DNA of 64,000 nucleotides from Halomonas denitrificans (GCA_019800895.1 JAHVKF010000002.1:248001-312000); one strand, 5' to 3'; positions 42,213 through 51,675 are shown, numbered from the stretch's first letter. A program made the numbers and translations. The notes: generated by a model not told the origin, from the letters alone.

Positions 42213-43112
42213 ATGCGGATCGCACTGGTCAACGACGAGCGCTGGATCGAACCGATCGATCCGAGTGCCTACGTCCGGAACATTCTCGACGAAGATGCCG
42301 AACTGGAACGCGCCTTCGAAGCGGCAGGCGCCGCGACCCGGCGCGTGGCCTGGTCCGATCCCGCCGTCGACTGGACCGCGTTCGACGCGCTGCTGATCCG
42401 TCAGACCTGGGACTATTTCGAGCGCTACGGCGAATTCACGGCCTGGCTCGACCGGATCGACGGTGCGGCGCGGGTGATCAACCCGGTCGACGTGATCCGC
42501 TGGAACGCCGACAAGCGCTACCTGGTCGAACTGGCCGACGCGGGCGTGGCGACGGTGCCGACCCGGGTGGTCGCGCGCGGCGAAACGGCCGCCTCGCTGG
42601 CCGACCGGATGGACGCGAAAGGCTGGGACGAGGTCGTGATCAAGCCGGCGGTGTCCGGGGCCGGGCGCGAAACCTACCGGATCGCCCGGGCGCAGGCCGG
42701 CGATCGCGAGGCGCTGTGGCAGCGCCTGGTCGCCGCCGAGGACATGCTTCTCCAGCCGTTCGCGCCGGCGATCCTGGCGTCCGGCGAAGTGTCGCTGGTC
42801 GTCATCGACGGCGAGGCCACGCACGCGGTGCGCAAGATCGCGGCACCCGGCGAGTTCCGCGTCCAGGACGACCACGGCGGAACCGTGCATCCGCACGTGC
42901 CGACCGATGACGAACGGCTGCTCGCAGAGCGCGCGATCCGGCGCGCCGCCGAGACGACCGGCGCCGATATCGCCTATGCTCGGGTCGATCTCGTCGACGC
43001 ACCCGGAGGTCCGCAGGTGATGGAACTGGAACTGATCGAACCCGAGCTGTTCTTCCGCCACCATCCGCCGGCGGCCGACGCGCTGGCCTCGGCCGTGCTG
43101 CGCCGTGACTGA
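42213..43112 (+). CDS. ATP-grasp enzyme
   Basis: ATP-grasp enzymes use ATP to make amide or thioester bonds through acylphosphates. The 299-residue protein has an N-terminal pre-grasp domain (about 1-95) with 'LIRQTWDYFERY', then the ATP-binding part: 'VVIKPAVSGAGRETYRI', 'LLQPFAP', 'GEVSLVVIDG' and 'ADIAYARVDLVD' with metal-binding 'MELELIEPELFF'. It resembles the glutathione-synthetase/RimK-like group without a clear substrate. A start six bases earlier (ATG 42207) is also possible. The stop overlaps the next gene by eight bases, so it is coupled to an amino-acid-type permease. Confidence 0.88.
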   Translation: MRIALVNDERWIEPIDPSAYVRNILDEDAELERAFEAAGAATRRVAWSDPAVDWTAFDALLIRQTWDYFERYGEFTAWLDRIDGAARVINPVDVIRWNADKRYLVELADAGVATVPTRVVARGETAASLADRMDAKGWDEVVIKPAVSGAGRETYRIARAQAGDREALWQRLVAAEDMLLQPFAPAILASGEVSLVVIDGEATHAVRKIAAPGEFRVQDDHGGTVHPHVPTDDERLLAERAIRRAAETTGADIAYARVDLVDAPGGPQVMELELIEPELFFRHHPPAADALASAVLRRD

Positions 43113-44430
43113 CCGGCGCCCGGTCCCGCCCCGCGAAGAGGGCCTGAACCGGGGCATCGGCACCACCGGTGTCGGAATGATCGCGCTCAACGGCATCATC
43201 GGCGCCGGGATCTTCGGCGTGCCGGCCGGCGCCGCGGCGCTGGCCGGCGCCTGGAGTCCGCTCGTGTTCGTCGCCTGCGCGCTGTTGCTGGCCGCGATCA
43301 TGCTGTGCTTCGCCGAGATCTCGTCGCGCTTCACCCGCACCGGCGGACCGATCGTCTACGTCGGCGAGGCCTTCGGTCACTTCGCCGGCTTCCAGACCGG
43401 CTGGGCCTTTTTCATCGCCCGGGTCACGTCGTTCGCCGCGAACATCTCGCTGCTGCTCGCCTCGCTGGCCTGGTTCTGGCCGGCCGCCGACCGCGGGCCG
43501 ACCCGGGTCGCGCTGCTGGCGATCTTCATCGGCGGCCTGACCTGGATCAACGTGGTCGGGGTCAAGGGTGCGGTCCGCCTGCTCGGCGGTCTGACCGTTC
43601 TGAAGCTGCTCCCGCTGCTGGCGCTGATCGTGTTCGGCCTGGGCTGGATCGACGACAGTGTCGCGGCCTGGAGCGACGCGTCGGCGCCGGGCCTGGCCGA
43701 CTTCGGCACGGCGGCGCTGCTCGTGGTCTATGCATTCGTCGGCTGGGAGTCGGCGCTGATCCCGGCCGGCGAGACCCGTGACCCGGGCCGGGCGATGCCG
43801 CGCGCGTTGCTCGGGGCCCTGGCCGTCGCCACGGTGCTGTACGTGACGATCCAGATGATCAGCGTCGCGGCGCTGCCTGGGCTGGCCGAATCGGACAGCG
43901 CGCTGGTCGACGTGGCCGACGTGTTGATGGGCCCGACCGGCGCCATCCTGCTGACCGCCGGCGTGGTGATCTCGGTGACCGGCAACCTGGCCGCGTCGAT
44001 GATCTCTTCGCCGCGCATGACCTTCGCGATGGCCCGCGACGGCGACCTGCCGGCCTGGCTGGGCCGGGTTCATCCAAGGCACCGCACGCCGGCCAACGCG
44101 ATCCTGGCGACCTCGGCGATCGTGTTCCTGCTGTCGGTGTTCGGGTCGTTTCTCTGGCTGGCGGCGATGAGCGCGCTGGTCCGGGTGCTGATCTACATGG
44201 GCTGCATCGCGGCCATGCCGCGCCTGCGGCGCAAGGCGGCCGAGCTCGATGCGCCCGGGTTCCAACTCCGCGGCGGCTGGACGATCCCCGTTCTTGCCCT
44301 GCTGGCCAGCGGCCTCCTGCTGATCCAGCTCTCCTGGCAGTCGCTGGCCGCAACCGGCGCCGTGGTGGCGGCCGGCAGCATGATCTACGGGCTGATGCGC
44401 CGTCAGGCGCGCGATTCGGCGGGCCGGTAA
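43105..44430 (+). CDS. APC-superfamily amino acid permease
   Basis: The 441-residue protein has about twelve membrane helices. The first carries 'GMIALNGIIGAGIFGVPAG', the unwound GxG segment of the APC family that binds amino acid or amine backbones. 'YVGEAFGHFAGFQTGW' and 'MISSPRMTFAMARDGDLP' are further APC signatures. It starts at GTG 43105, inside the ATP-grasp gene, giving strict coupling. The pair may import a substrate and join it to another, or export a ligated product; substrate is unknown. Its end overlaps a minus-strand gene by 28 bp. Confidence 0.92.
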   Translation: MTDRRPVPPREEGLNRGIGTTGVGMIALNGIIGAGIFGVPAGAAALAGAWSPLVFVACALLLAAIMLCFAEISSRFTRTGGPIVYVGEAFGHFAGFQTGWAFFIARVTSFAANISLLLASLAWFWPAADRGPTRVALLAIFIGGLTWINVVGVKGAVRLLGGLTVLKLLPLLALIVFGLGWIDDSVAAWSDASAPGLADFGTAALLVVYAFVGWESALIPAGETRDPGRAMPRALLGALAVATVLYVTIQMISVAALPGLAESDSALVDVADVLMGPTGAILLTAGVVISVTGNLAASMISSPRMTFAMARDGDLPAWLGRVHPRHRTPANAILATSAIVFLLSVFGSFLWLAAMSALVRVLIYMGCIAAMPRLRRKAAELDAPGFQLRGGWTIPVLALLASGLLLIQLSWQSLAATGAVVAAGSMIYGLMRRQARDSAGR

Positions 44431-44621
44431 CCGAGCAGGCGGGCCGGAAGGAACAGCACGGCCTTGAGCAGCGCGAACACGGCATCGACGGCGATGCCCA
44501 GCGCCCGGAACGGCAGCGACAGCAGCCAGATCAGCGGCCACAGCAGCAGCACCAGCAGGGCCAACGGCCAGGCCAGGACGAACAGCAGGCACCATCCGAT
44601 GGCAACGAGCAGGGTCTTCAT
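44403..44621 (-). CDS. Small membrane protein
   Basis: The 72-residue protein is nearly all hydrophobic (about residues 5-60), rich in Leu, Trp and Val, ending in a polar tail. A GAGGAG site lies seven bases before ATG 44621; a GTG at 44624 is also open. Family not recognised. It overlaps the 3' end of the convergent permease gene by 28 bases. Confidence 0.55.
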   Translation of the reverse strand: MKTLLVAIGWCLLFVLAWPLALLVLLLWPLIWLLSLPFRALGIAVDAVFALLKAVLFLPARLLGYRPAESRA

Positions 44622-44758
44622 CACCGGTCTCCTCGATCGGGAGACTCCACGCTAGCGCGGACCGGGGCGGACCCGCAAGCGTCGGAAGTCATGGCCGCGG
44701 TCGGGCTCTCCGCTGCGGGCCACGCGTCGATCGGCACACGCCGGTCGGCTCCAGCCCA

Positions 44759-45232
44759 TCAGCGAGGCGGGCGACTCAGCTCGATCATTCCGCCCTGTTC
44801 GATCCGGATGTCGCGGCCGAAGCCGACCGGGTCCAGGCGGGCCTCGAGCGAATACTCGAAGCGGTCCCGGGGCCGCTGGTTCATCAGGTCGGCGAGCAGG
44901 CGGACGCCGCCGAGCACGTCGACTGCGGCGTTCAACACCACCGTGCCCTCGCCGTAGCCCTCGATCTGCGGCAATTCGTTGGCCACGCCCTCGACCAGCC
45001 GGCGGCCGTCGAGACGGACCGAGTACACGGCACCGCGCAGGCGAAGCGGTTCCGGGTTGGGGTTGAGCACTCGCAGCACGATCTCGAAGGCCGGCAGGCC
45101 CGCGCCGCTGCCGTTCGGCACGGCCTGGAACGATTGCAGGAACACCGACGGCGGCTCGCGGCCGACGCCCAGTCCGGCACAACCGGTGACGAGAAGAAGT
45201 GCGGCGAGTACGGCAGGGATTCGAAATCGCAT
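44759..45232 (-). CDS. LEA type 2-like lipoprotein
   Basis: The 157-residue protein starts at ATG 45232 and has a lipobox LVTGC at about residues 15-19, so it is a predicted lipoprotein. The mature part has 'LPAFEIVLRVLNPNPEPLRLRGAVYSV', the repeated Asn-Pro and strand pattern of the LEA_2 (water-stress) domain, then 'DGRRLVEGVANELPQI' and 'VVLNAAVDVLGG'. Such proteins sit at the membrane surface; in bacteria they appear in stress-response settings but have no settled role. It is separated from the ABC genes by a 148-bp gap. Confidence 0.82.
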   Translation of the reverse strand: MRFRIPAVLAALLLVTGCAGLGVGREPPSVFLQSFQAVPNGSGAGLPAFEIVLRVLNPNPEPLRLRGAVYSVRLDGRRLVEGVANELPQIEGYGEGTVVLNAAVDVLGGVRLLADLMNQRPRDRFEYSLEARLDPVGFGRDIRIEQGGMIELSRPPR

Positions 45233-45380
45233 CGTGTCGGGCTCCCGTTCGGTGACTGCATCCAAGCATACGTGGAACGCGGCGAGGTGACATTCGTCAT
45301 GTCGGAGGCCTGAGGCTTCGCACTACCGGCCGGCGCCTTCCTTCGCGACACTGGCTCCACCCCGAACGAGGAGCCGATCG

Positions 45381-46328
45381 ATGTCCCGCACGCCCACCGC
45401 CCCCGTCGCCGAACTAGCCGGCGTGTCGCACGCCTACGGCGCGACCCGCGCCCTCGACGGCGTCGATCTTCGCCTGGAGGCCGGCGAGGTCACCGCCCTG
45501 CTCGGCCCGAACGGCGCCGGAAAATCCACCCTGATCCACCTGTTGCTGGGGCTGAAGAGCGTCCAGTCCGGCTCGGTCCGGCTGTTCGGGGCGCATCGCC
45601 CGGACGATCGCGCGTGCAGAACCCGGATCGGCACCATGCTGCAGGCCTCGGGCGTGCAGGACAACCTGACCGTGATCGAACTGATCCGACTGTTCGCGAG
45701 CTTCTACCCGAAGCACGCGGCCTTCGATGCGCTGGTCGACGAGGCCGGCCTGGCGGGCCTCGAGCATCGGCGCTTCGGCCAGCTGTCAGGCGGCCAGCAG
45801 CAACGCGCGCTGTTCGCGCTGGCGGCGGTCGGTGAGCCCGACTGGCTGATCCTCGACGAGCCGACCACGGGGCTCGACCCGGCGGCGCGCCGGCGCCTCT
45901 GGCAGGCCATCGAGACGCGGCGCGAGGCCGGTGCATCGATCCTGCTGTGCACCCACTACATGGACGAGGCGCAGCGCCTCGCCGACCGGGTCGTGGTCCT
46001 GGACCGCGGCCGGGTGCTGCACCAGGGCACGCCCGACGCGATCCGCCGGCGCGTGCCCCAGGACCGGGTGCGCGTGCGCACCGGGCTGGACCAGGCGACC
46101 CTGGCCGCGTTGCCGGCCGTGCAGCAGGCCGAACGGACCGAGGGCGGCGCCGAGCTGCTCTCCTCACGCGGCGTGGAAACGGTCCGCGCGCTGCTGGCCG
46201 CCGACCCCGACGCCGAGGACCTGGAGGTCACCGGCGCCGACCTCGAAACCGCGTTCCTGGCGCTGACCGGCGCCGGACCATCGACCGTGTCCACCCCACC
46301 GAACCACACCGAAGAGGAGGCCGCATGA
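45381..46328 (+). CDS. ABC transporter ATP-binding protein
   Basis: The 315-residue protein is a DrrA/NatA-type ATPase. Walker A is 'LLGPNGAGKST' (residues about 40-50), the signature is 'LSGGQQQR', Walker B is 'WLILDEPTTGLDP', and the switch His is in 'CTHYMDEA'. A C-terminal part of about 75 residues after the ATPase core is typical of ABC-2-type exporters. The stop overlaps the permease start (ATGA at 46325). With the permease it forms a two-part exporter, probably of a lipid, drug or peptide; in DesKR-linked operons such exporters often serve envelope stress. Confidence 0.95.
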   Translation: MSRTPTAPVAELAGVSHAYGATRALDGVDLRLEAGEVTALLGPNGAGKSTLIHLLLGLKSVQSGSVRLFGAHRPDDRACRTRIGTMLQASGVQDNLTVIELIRLFASFYPKHAAFDALVDEAGLAGLEHRRFGQLSGGQQQRALFALAAVGEPDWLILDEPTTGLDPAARRRLWQAIETRREAGASILLCTHYMDEAQRLADRVVVLDRGRVLHQGTPDAIRRRVPQDRVRVRTGLDQATLAALPAVQQAERTEGGAELLSSRGVETVRALLAADPDAEDLEVTGADLETAFLALTGAGPSTVSTPPNHTEEEAA

Positions 46329-47074
46329 ACGCCGCCAACCCATCGCTGACCGCATCGCTGCAGCTGGTCCAGGCCCAGTGGCTGAACCTGGTCCGCACCC
46401 CGGCCTATACGCTGCCGACGCTGCTGTTCCCGATCATGTTCTACGGCTTCTTCGGCCTGGTGATGATCCGCGCCCAGTCGCTATGGCTCCTGTGCACCTT
46501 CGCCACCTTCGGCGTGATGGGTGCGGCGCTGTTCTCGTTCGGCGTCGGCATCGCCACGGAGCGCGCCCAGGGCTGGCTGATGCTGCTGCGCGCCTCGCCG
46601 GCGCCGGTCGGCGCCGTGATCGCCGGGAAAGCCTTCGGTGCGGTGCTGTTCGGCCTGGTCATCGTGGTCGCGATGAGCACCATGGCCGCCGTGTTCGGCA
46701 ACGTGCGCCTGGAGACGGGTCAGTGGCTGGGCCTGGCCGCGGTGCTGGTCGCCGGCAGCCTGCCGTTCTGCCTGATGGGGCTGGCGCTGGGCCTGTGGCT
46801 GAAACCGAACGCGGCGCCGGCGGTGCTCAACCTGATCTACCTGCCGCTCGGCTTCCTGTCGGGCCTGTGGATTCCGGCCATGCAGTTCCCGGCCTTCCTG
46901 CAGGCAATCGCCGAGTGGCTGCCGCCGTACCACCTGGCCGCGCTGGCGCTGGACGTTACCGGCGCGAAGGCTGCCGCCTGGGGCCCGTCGCTGGTCAACC
47001 TGGGTGCTTTCACGCTACTGTTCGCGGTGCTGACCGTGCTGGGCTGGAAGCGGCTCGACGGCACCCGCGGCTGA
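46325..47074 (+). CDS. ABC-2 type transporter permease
   Basis: The 249-residue protein has six hydrophobic segments in the ABC-2 order, with 'SLTASLQLVQAQWLNLVRTP' before the first helix and 'LSGLWIPAMQFPAFLQAIAEWLPPYHLA' near the end, the part that typically faces the outside in this family. It overlaps the ATPase gene by four bases. Forty-nine bases separate it from the amidohydrolase start at 47124. Confidence 0.93.
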   Translation: MNAANPSLTASLQLVQAQWLNLVRTPAYTLPTLLFPIMFYGFFGLVMIRAQSLWLLCTFATFGVMGAALFSFGVGIATERAQGWLMLLRASPAPVGAVIAGKAFGAVLFGLVIVVAMSTMAAVFGNVRLETGQWLGLAAVLVAGSLPFCLMGLALGLWLKPNAAPAVLNLIYLPLGFLSGLWIPAMQFPAFLQAIAEWLPPYHLAALALDVTGAKAAAWGPSLVNLGAFTLLFAVLTVLGWKRLDGTRG

Positions 47075-47123
47075 ACGACGACCCGGATCCGCCGACGCGG
47101 ACCGCATTGCAAGGAGAACCGAA

Positions 47124-48962
47124 ATGAAGAACCTCTGGATCGTACTGGGCGTCGTCGCTGCGCTGCTGGCCGTGCTGCTGTTCCTGCCCGAGCCGCTCGA
47201 CGACTCGACGGCCGATGACCCAACGACGGCCGTGGCAGCGATGGACGGCGAAGGCGAGGCTGACCGCTCGGATGCCCCCGGAACGAACGCCACGGCCATC
47301 GTCGGCGTCCGGCTGTTCGACGGCGAACGGGTCATCGAGGACGCCACGGTCCTGCTGACCGACGGACGGGTCGCCCAGGCCGGACCGAGGGTCTCGGTGA
47401 TCGTGCCCGACCACGCGACGACCGTGGACGGGGCCGGCCGGACCGCCCTGCCCGGCCTGATCGACGCTCACGTCCACGCCTTCGGACGGGCCCAGGTCGA
47501 TGCGGCGCGCTTCGGCGTGACCACGCTGCTCGACATGTTCCGCACGCCGGACGACTTCGACCGGCAGCACGCCCAGCGCGAAGGCCGGGAGCCGGTCGGG
47601 CAGGCGGACCTGTACTCGGCCGGCTACCTGGCCACGGCCGAAGGCGGCCACGGCACCCAGTACGGCATCGACGTGCCGCTGCCCGAGAGCCCGGAAGGCG
47701 CCGCGGCGTGGGTCGACGACCGCCTGGCCGAGGGCTCGGACTGGATCAAGATCGTGGTCGAGGGCGGCGAAGGCTGGGGCGGCGACATCCCCAGCCTCGA
47801 TGCGGACACGGTGGCGGCCGTGGTCGACGCCGCCCACGCGCGCGGCGTGCTGGCCCTGGCCCACGTCGGCAGCCTGGCGGAGGCCGAGCTGGCGGTCGCC
47901 GCCGGCGTCGACGGCCTGGTCCACCTGTTCGGCGACCGTGAAGTCGACGCCGCGACCGCGGCCGCCTGGGCCAAGCGCGGCCTGTTCGTGATCCCGACCA
48001 CGCCGGTGCTGGCCGGCGCCTACGGCCAGCCCGGCCTGGATCGCCTCGACCGCTTCGAGGCGATCGAGGACCAGCTCTCGGCCGAGCAGCGGCGCAGCCT
48101 GGCCGGGTCGTTTCCGAACAGCCAGAACCGGACCGCGATGTGGCCGCGCGTCGAGGCCTCGATCCGGACGCTGCACGCCGCAGGCGTGCCGCTGCTGGCC
48201 GGTTCCGACGCGCCGAACCCGGGCACCGCCCACGGCATCAGCCTGCTCGATGCGGTGATCCGGCTCCACCAGGCCGGCCTGTCGCCGATCGAAGCGATGA
48301 AGTCGGCGACATCCACGACCGCGTCCGTGTTCACGATGCTGGCCGACGACGACCCGCGCGGCTGCCTCCGGCCCGGCTGCCGTGCGGACCTGCTGCTGGT
48401 CTACGGCAATCCGCTCGACGACCCCACCGACCTCCTGCGGATCGCGGAGGTCTGGAAGAACGGTGCGATCGTCGAGCGGGCGCTGCCGGCAGCCGCAGCG
48501 CCCGCCGAATCGTCCGGGCCGGCCGCAGCGGCGGACCTGCTGGCCGACCTCACGCACTGGATGCCGGCGGCCGACGACTACATGGGCGGCGCATCGAACG
48601 CGTCGATCGAACTGGTCGATGGTGCGTTGCGGGTCGACGGCACCCTGCGCCCGGGCTTCGCCTTCCCGTACGCCGGCGGCATGTGGAGCGCGGCCGACAT
48701 TCCGATGCAGGCGGTCGATCGTCGCGGCTGGACGTCGTTGACGCTGTCGGTTTCCGGCGAGGTCGACCTGCTGCGCGTGATGTTCTTCTCCGGCAACAGC
48801 CCGCAGCCGGTCTGGCGGGACGTCGGGCCGGGCGAAGACATCCGGATCGAGCTCGACGAGCTCGACGGCGTCGACCTGTCCGCCTTCCAGGCCCTGGGCG
48901 TGTTCGCCGCCGGCGAGCCCGGTGACTTCGACTTCACGATCGAGCGCGCGCGATTCGAATGA
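47124..48962 (+). CDS. Amidohydrolase with C-terminal CIA30-like domain
   Basis: The 612-residue protein has an N-terminal membrane segment (about 2-22), a linker, then an amidohydrolase domain (about 55-450). Metal motifs: 'GLIDAHVHAF' (His-x-His), a Lys in 'DWIKIVVE', His in 'LALAHVG' and 'LVHLFG', and the Asp in 'LLAGSDAPN'. The last 150 residues form a beta-sandwich like CIA30/NADH:ubiquinone assembly-type domains, with 'FAFPYAGGMWSAAD' and 'DFDFTIERARFE'. Fusion of the two is known in bacterial envelope proteins. The stop overlaps the kinase start (ATGA, 48959). The substrate is unknown; anchoring suggests the periplasm. Confidence 0.9.
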   Translation: MKNLWIVLGVVAALLAVLLFLPEPLDDSTADDPTTAVAAMDGEGEADRSDAPGTNATAIVGVRLFDGERVIEDATVLLTDGRVAQAGPRVSVIVPDHATTVDGAGRTALPGLIDAHVHAFGRAQVDAARFGVTTLLDMFRTPDDFDRQHAQREGREPVGQADLYSAGYLATAEGGHGTQYGIDVPLPESPEGAAAWVDDRLAEGSDWIKIVVEGGEGWGGDIPSLDADTVAAVVDAAHARGVLALAHVGSLAEAELAVAAGVDGLVHLFGDREVDAATAAAWAKRGLFVIPTTPVLAGAYGQPGLDRLDRFEAIEDQLSAEQRRSLAGSFPNSQNRTAMWPRVEASIRTLHAAGVPLLAGSDAPNPGTAHGISLLDAVIRLHQAGLSPIEAMKSATSTTASVFTMLADDDPRGCLRPGCRADLLLVYGNPLDDPTDLLRIAEVWKNGAIVERALPAAAAPAESSGPAAAADLLADLTHWMPAADDYMGGASNASIELVDGALRVDGTLRPGFAFPYAGGMWSAADIPMQAVDRRGWTSLTLSVSGEVDLLRVMFFSGNSPQPVWRDVGPGEDIRIELDELDGVDLSAFQALGVFAAGEPGDFDFTIERARFE

Positions 48963-50050
48963 GCGCTCTCGAGCGCTTCCACCGCTGGCTGGTTCCGCCC
49001 GCCTCCGAGCAGGGCTGGACCGCCTACCTGTGGCTGGTCTACCTCTCGTTCTTCTTCATCGAGTGGTTCTTCCGGCCCGTCCCGGCCGTGGAGTTCGCGC
49101 TCTCGCTGGTCACCGTGGCCGCATTCCTCGCGCTGTACTTCAGCGCCTACCGGCGCCGCGGCCCGGCCGCGCTCGCCCACGTGGCGGCGATCGCCGCCCT
49201 GGGCGTGGCCTGGGCCCCGTTCAATTCGGGCAGCAGCGTGCTGTTCATCTACGCGGCCAGCTTCGCCCACCAGGCCGGACGCCCGCGGCAGACCGTCTGG
49301 ATCGTGATCGGCATCGCCGCCCTGGCCGGGCTGACCGCGCTGTGGGCCCAGCCGGTGCTGTTCTACTGGCTGCCGGGGGTGTTCATCAGCCTGGTCATCG
49401 GCTCGGCCAACATCTTCTTCGGCGAGCAGCAGCGGCGGAACGCGGCGCTTCGGCTCAGCCAGGCCGAGGTCCGACGGCTGGCGCGAGTGGCCGAACGCGA
49501 GCGGATCGCGCGCGACCTGCACGACGTGCTCGGCCACACGCTCTCGCTGATCGCGGTCAAGAGCGAACTGGCCGGCCGGCTGCTGGATCGGGACCCCGAC
49601 CGGGCCCGCGAAGAGATCGAATCGCTCGGGGCCACGGCGCGCGAGGCCCTGGCCGAGGTGCGCGAAGCCATCCAGGGGGTCCGCGAACAGGACCTCTGCG
49701 AGGCGCTGGAGCAGGCCCGCCTGAGCCTGCGCTCCGCCGACGTCGAACTGGAGCTGGACACGGCCGAGGCGCCCGAACTGCCGGCGCGCACCCAGGCCAT
49801 GCTGGCGCTGATCGTGCGCGAGGCAGTGACCAACATCCTGCGCCACGCCGACGCACGGCGCTGCACGATCCGCCTCGCACCGAACGGGCGCGGCGGCAGC
49901 GTGCTGGAGATCCACGACGACGGCCGCGGCACGATCCGGCCCGACGGCAGCGGGGTCGCCGGGATGCGCGCCCGGGTCGAGTCCCTGGGCGGCGAACTGG
50001 AGCTCGGCGCCGGCCGGCTCCGGGCCAGCATCCCGGAGACGGCGCGATGA
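48959..50050 (+). CDS. DesK-type sensor histidine kinase
   Basis: The 363-residue protein has about four to five membrane helices (about 22-150), then the HisKA_3 dimerisation domain 'RERIARDLHDVLGHTLSLIA' with phospho-accepting His188, and a C-terminal ATPase domain with 'REAVTNILRHADA' and 'DDGRG'. It overlaps the amidohydrolase gene by four bases and the response regulator by four bases. DesK relatives sense membrane fluidity or envelope state. In this operon it may control the adjoining ABC exporter. Confidence 0.93.
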   Translation: MSALERFHRWLVPPASEQGWTAYLWLVYLSFFFIEWFFRPVPAVEFALSLVTVAAFLALYFSAYRRRGPAALAHVAAIAALGVAWAPFNSGSSVLFIYAASFAHQAGRPRQTVWIVIGIAALAGLTALWAQPVLFYWLPGVFISLVIGSANIFFGEQQRRNAALRLSQAEVRRLARVAERERIARDLHDVLGHTLSLIAVKSELAGRLLDRDPDRAREEIESLGATAREALAEVREAIQGVREQDLCEALEQARLSLRSADVELELDTAEAPELPARTQAMLALIVREAVTNILRHADARRCTIRLAPNGRGGSVLEIHDDGRGTIRPDGSGVAGMRARVESLGGELELGAGRLRASIPETAR

Positions 50051-50649
50051 TCCGGCTGCTCCTCGCCGAAGACCAGGCGCTGCTGCTCGGCGCGCTGGGC
50101 TCGCTGTTGGACCTCGAAGACGACCTCGAGGTGGTGGCGCGGGCCGCCGACGGCGACCAGGCCCGGGCGGCGGTCGAGACGCATCGACCCGATCTCGTCG
50201 TCACCGACATCGAGATGCCCGGCACCACCGGCCTGGAACTGGCCGAATGGCTGCGCGATTCGCATCCGGACTGCGCGGTGGTGATCCTGACCACCTTCGC
50301 CCGGCCGGGCTACCTGCGCCGGGCGCTGGATGCCGGCGTCCGCGGCTACCTGCTGAAGGAGACCCCGGTCGAACAGCTGGCCGATGCCCTGCGCCGCATC
50401 CACGCCGGGCAGCGGGTCATCGACCCCGAGCTGGCGTTGACGGCCTTCGACGGCAAGGATCCGCTGACCGAGCGCGAGCGCCAGGTCCTCCGGCTGGCCG
50501 GCGAAGGTCGGTCGAACGCCGAGATCGGCAGGCGACTGCACCTGGCCGACGGCACGGTGCGCAACTACCTGTCCGAAGCGATCGGAAAACTCGGCGCGGA
50601 GAATCGCATCGAGGCCTACCGGATCGCCCGCGACCAGGGCTGGCTATGA
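50047..50649 (+). CDS. LuxR/NarL-type response regulator (DesR-like)
   Basis: The 200-residue protein has a receiver domain (residues about 1-118), with Asp54 in 'VVTDIEMPG' as phosphorylation site, and Lys in 'LLKETP'. The output domain has the LuxR-type helix-turn-helix 'LTEREREVLRLAGEG'-like sequence, here 'LTERERQVLRLA', then 'NAEIGRRLHLADGTVRNYLSEAIGKL'. It is the last gene of the ABC-amidohydrolase-kinase run. It probably activates the operon promoter upstream of 45381. Confidence 0.94.
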   Translation: MIRLLLAEDQALLLGALGSLLDLEDDLEVVARAADGDQARAAVETHRPDLVVTDIEMPGTTGLELAEWLRDSHPDCAVVILTTFARPGYLRRALDAGVRGYLLKETPVEQLADALRRIHAGQRVIDPELALTAFDGKDPLTERERQVLRLAGEGRSNAEIGRRLHLADGTVRNYLSEAIGKLGAENRIEAYRIARDQGWL

Positions 50650-50742
50650 CGCACCGGGCCCGACTTCCCGTTGCGGCGGCGGCATACTTGCAAGCGAACT
50701 TGCCCGCATTCCTGCCAACCGTCTTGCCAACATAATCGCGCC

Positions 50743-51675
50743 ATGCCTCCGTCAACCCTGTTCCGAGTCCTGCTCCTCGCGGCCGCCGTCGGCCTCGCCG
50801 GTTGTGCCGGCCTGCCGTCGACGAGCGACCCCAAGTCCGCCGCCGAAGCCTACCTCGACCCGCAACCGCCGCCCGACGCGGTGATCGTCTGGGGGCCGTA
50901 CCAGCGCCAGTTCGGCGAACTGCGCATGCCCGAGGGCGCGGGTCCGCACCCGGTTGTGGTGATGCTGCACGGCGGCTGCTGGCTGGCCGACTACGACCAG
51001 GGCTACATGGCCGGCCTGGCCGACGCCGTGCGCGACGAGGGCTTCGCGGTCTGGACCGTGGGCTTCCGGCGGATCGGCGAACCGGGCGGCGGCTGGCCCA
51101 ATACCCTGTTCGACGTCGCCGAGGGCACCGACCACGTGCGCGAACTCGCCGCCGAGTACCCGGTCGACCCCGAGCGCGTGGTCGCGGTCGGCCATTCGGC
51201 CGGCGGCCAGCTGGCGCTGTGGCTGGCCAGCCGCCGCTCCCAGCCCGACGACAGCCCGTTCCGCGACGAGACCGCGCTCGAGATCGACGGCGTGCTCGCA
51301 CTGGCCGCGGCCGCCGACCTGGCCGGCCTTTCGGACCGCCGGACCTGCTCCGATGCCGCGACCCGGCTGATCGGCGGCAGCCCGGAGCTGCACCCGGACC
51401 GCTACGCGCTGGCCTCGCCGGTCGAACGCGTGCCGCTGGGCGTGAAGCAGATCCTGGTCAACGGCGACCTCGACGCGACCTGGTCGGCGCCGGCCGACGC
51501 CTACTACGAGGCCGCGCTCGAGGCCGGCGACCCCGTCGAGCGGCGGGTGGTGACCGGGGCCGGGCACTTCGAACTGGTCGATCCGCGATCGTCGGCCTGG
51601 CCGGTGGTGCGCGACGCCCTGCGGGAACTGGTCGACGGCGAGACGCCCTCGCCGGCGGCCGACATCGCACCATGA
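50743..51675 (+). CDS. Alpha/beta-hydrolase lipoprotein
   Basis: The 310-residue protein has a lipobox (LAGC, about residue 21) after a hydrophobic start (LLLAAAVG), then an alpha/beta-hydrolase domain. The oxyanion 'HGGCW' (about 74-78), nucleophile Ser in 'GHSAGG' (about 152-157), Asp in 'NGDLDATW' and His in 'GAGHFELVD' form the likely triad. This matches the kynurenine formamidase/carboxylesterase-like branch. Start ATG 50743 is 93 bases after the regulator. It is coupled to the next gene by a four-base overlap. Confidence 0.9.
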   Translation: MPPSTLFRVLLLAAAVGLAGCAGLPSTSDPKSAAEAYLDPQPPPDAVIVWGPYQRQFGELRMPEGAGPHPVVVMLHGGCWLADYDQGYMAGLADAVRDEGFAVWTVGFRRIGEPGGGWPNTLFDVAEGTDHVRELAAEYPVDPERVVAVGHSAGGQLALWLASRRSQPDDSPFRDETALEIDGVLALAAAADLAGLSDRRTCSDAATRLIGGSPELHPDRYALASPVERVPLGVKQILVNGDLDATWSAPADAYYEAALEAGDPVERRVVTGAGHFELVDPRSSAWPVVRDALRELVDGETPSPAADIAP

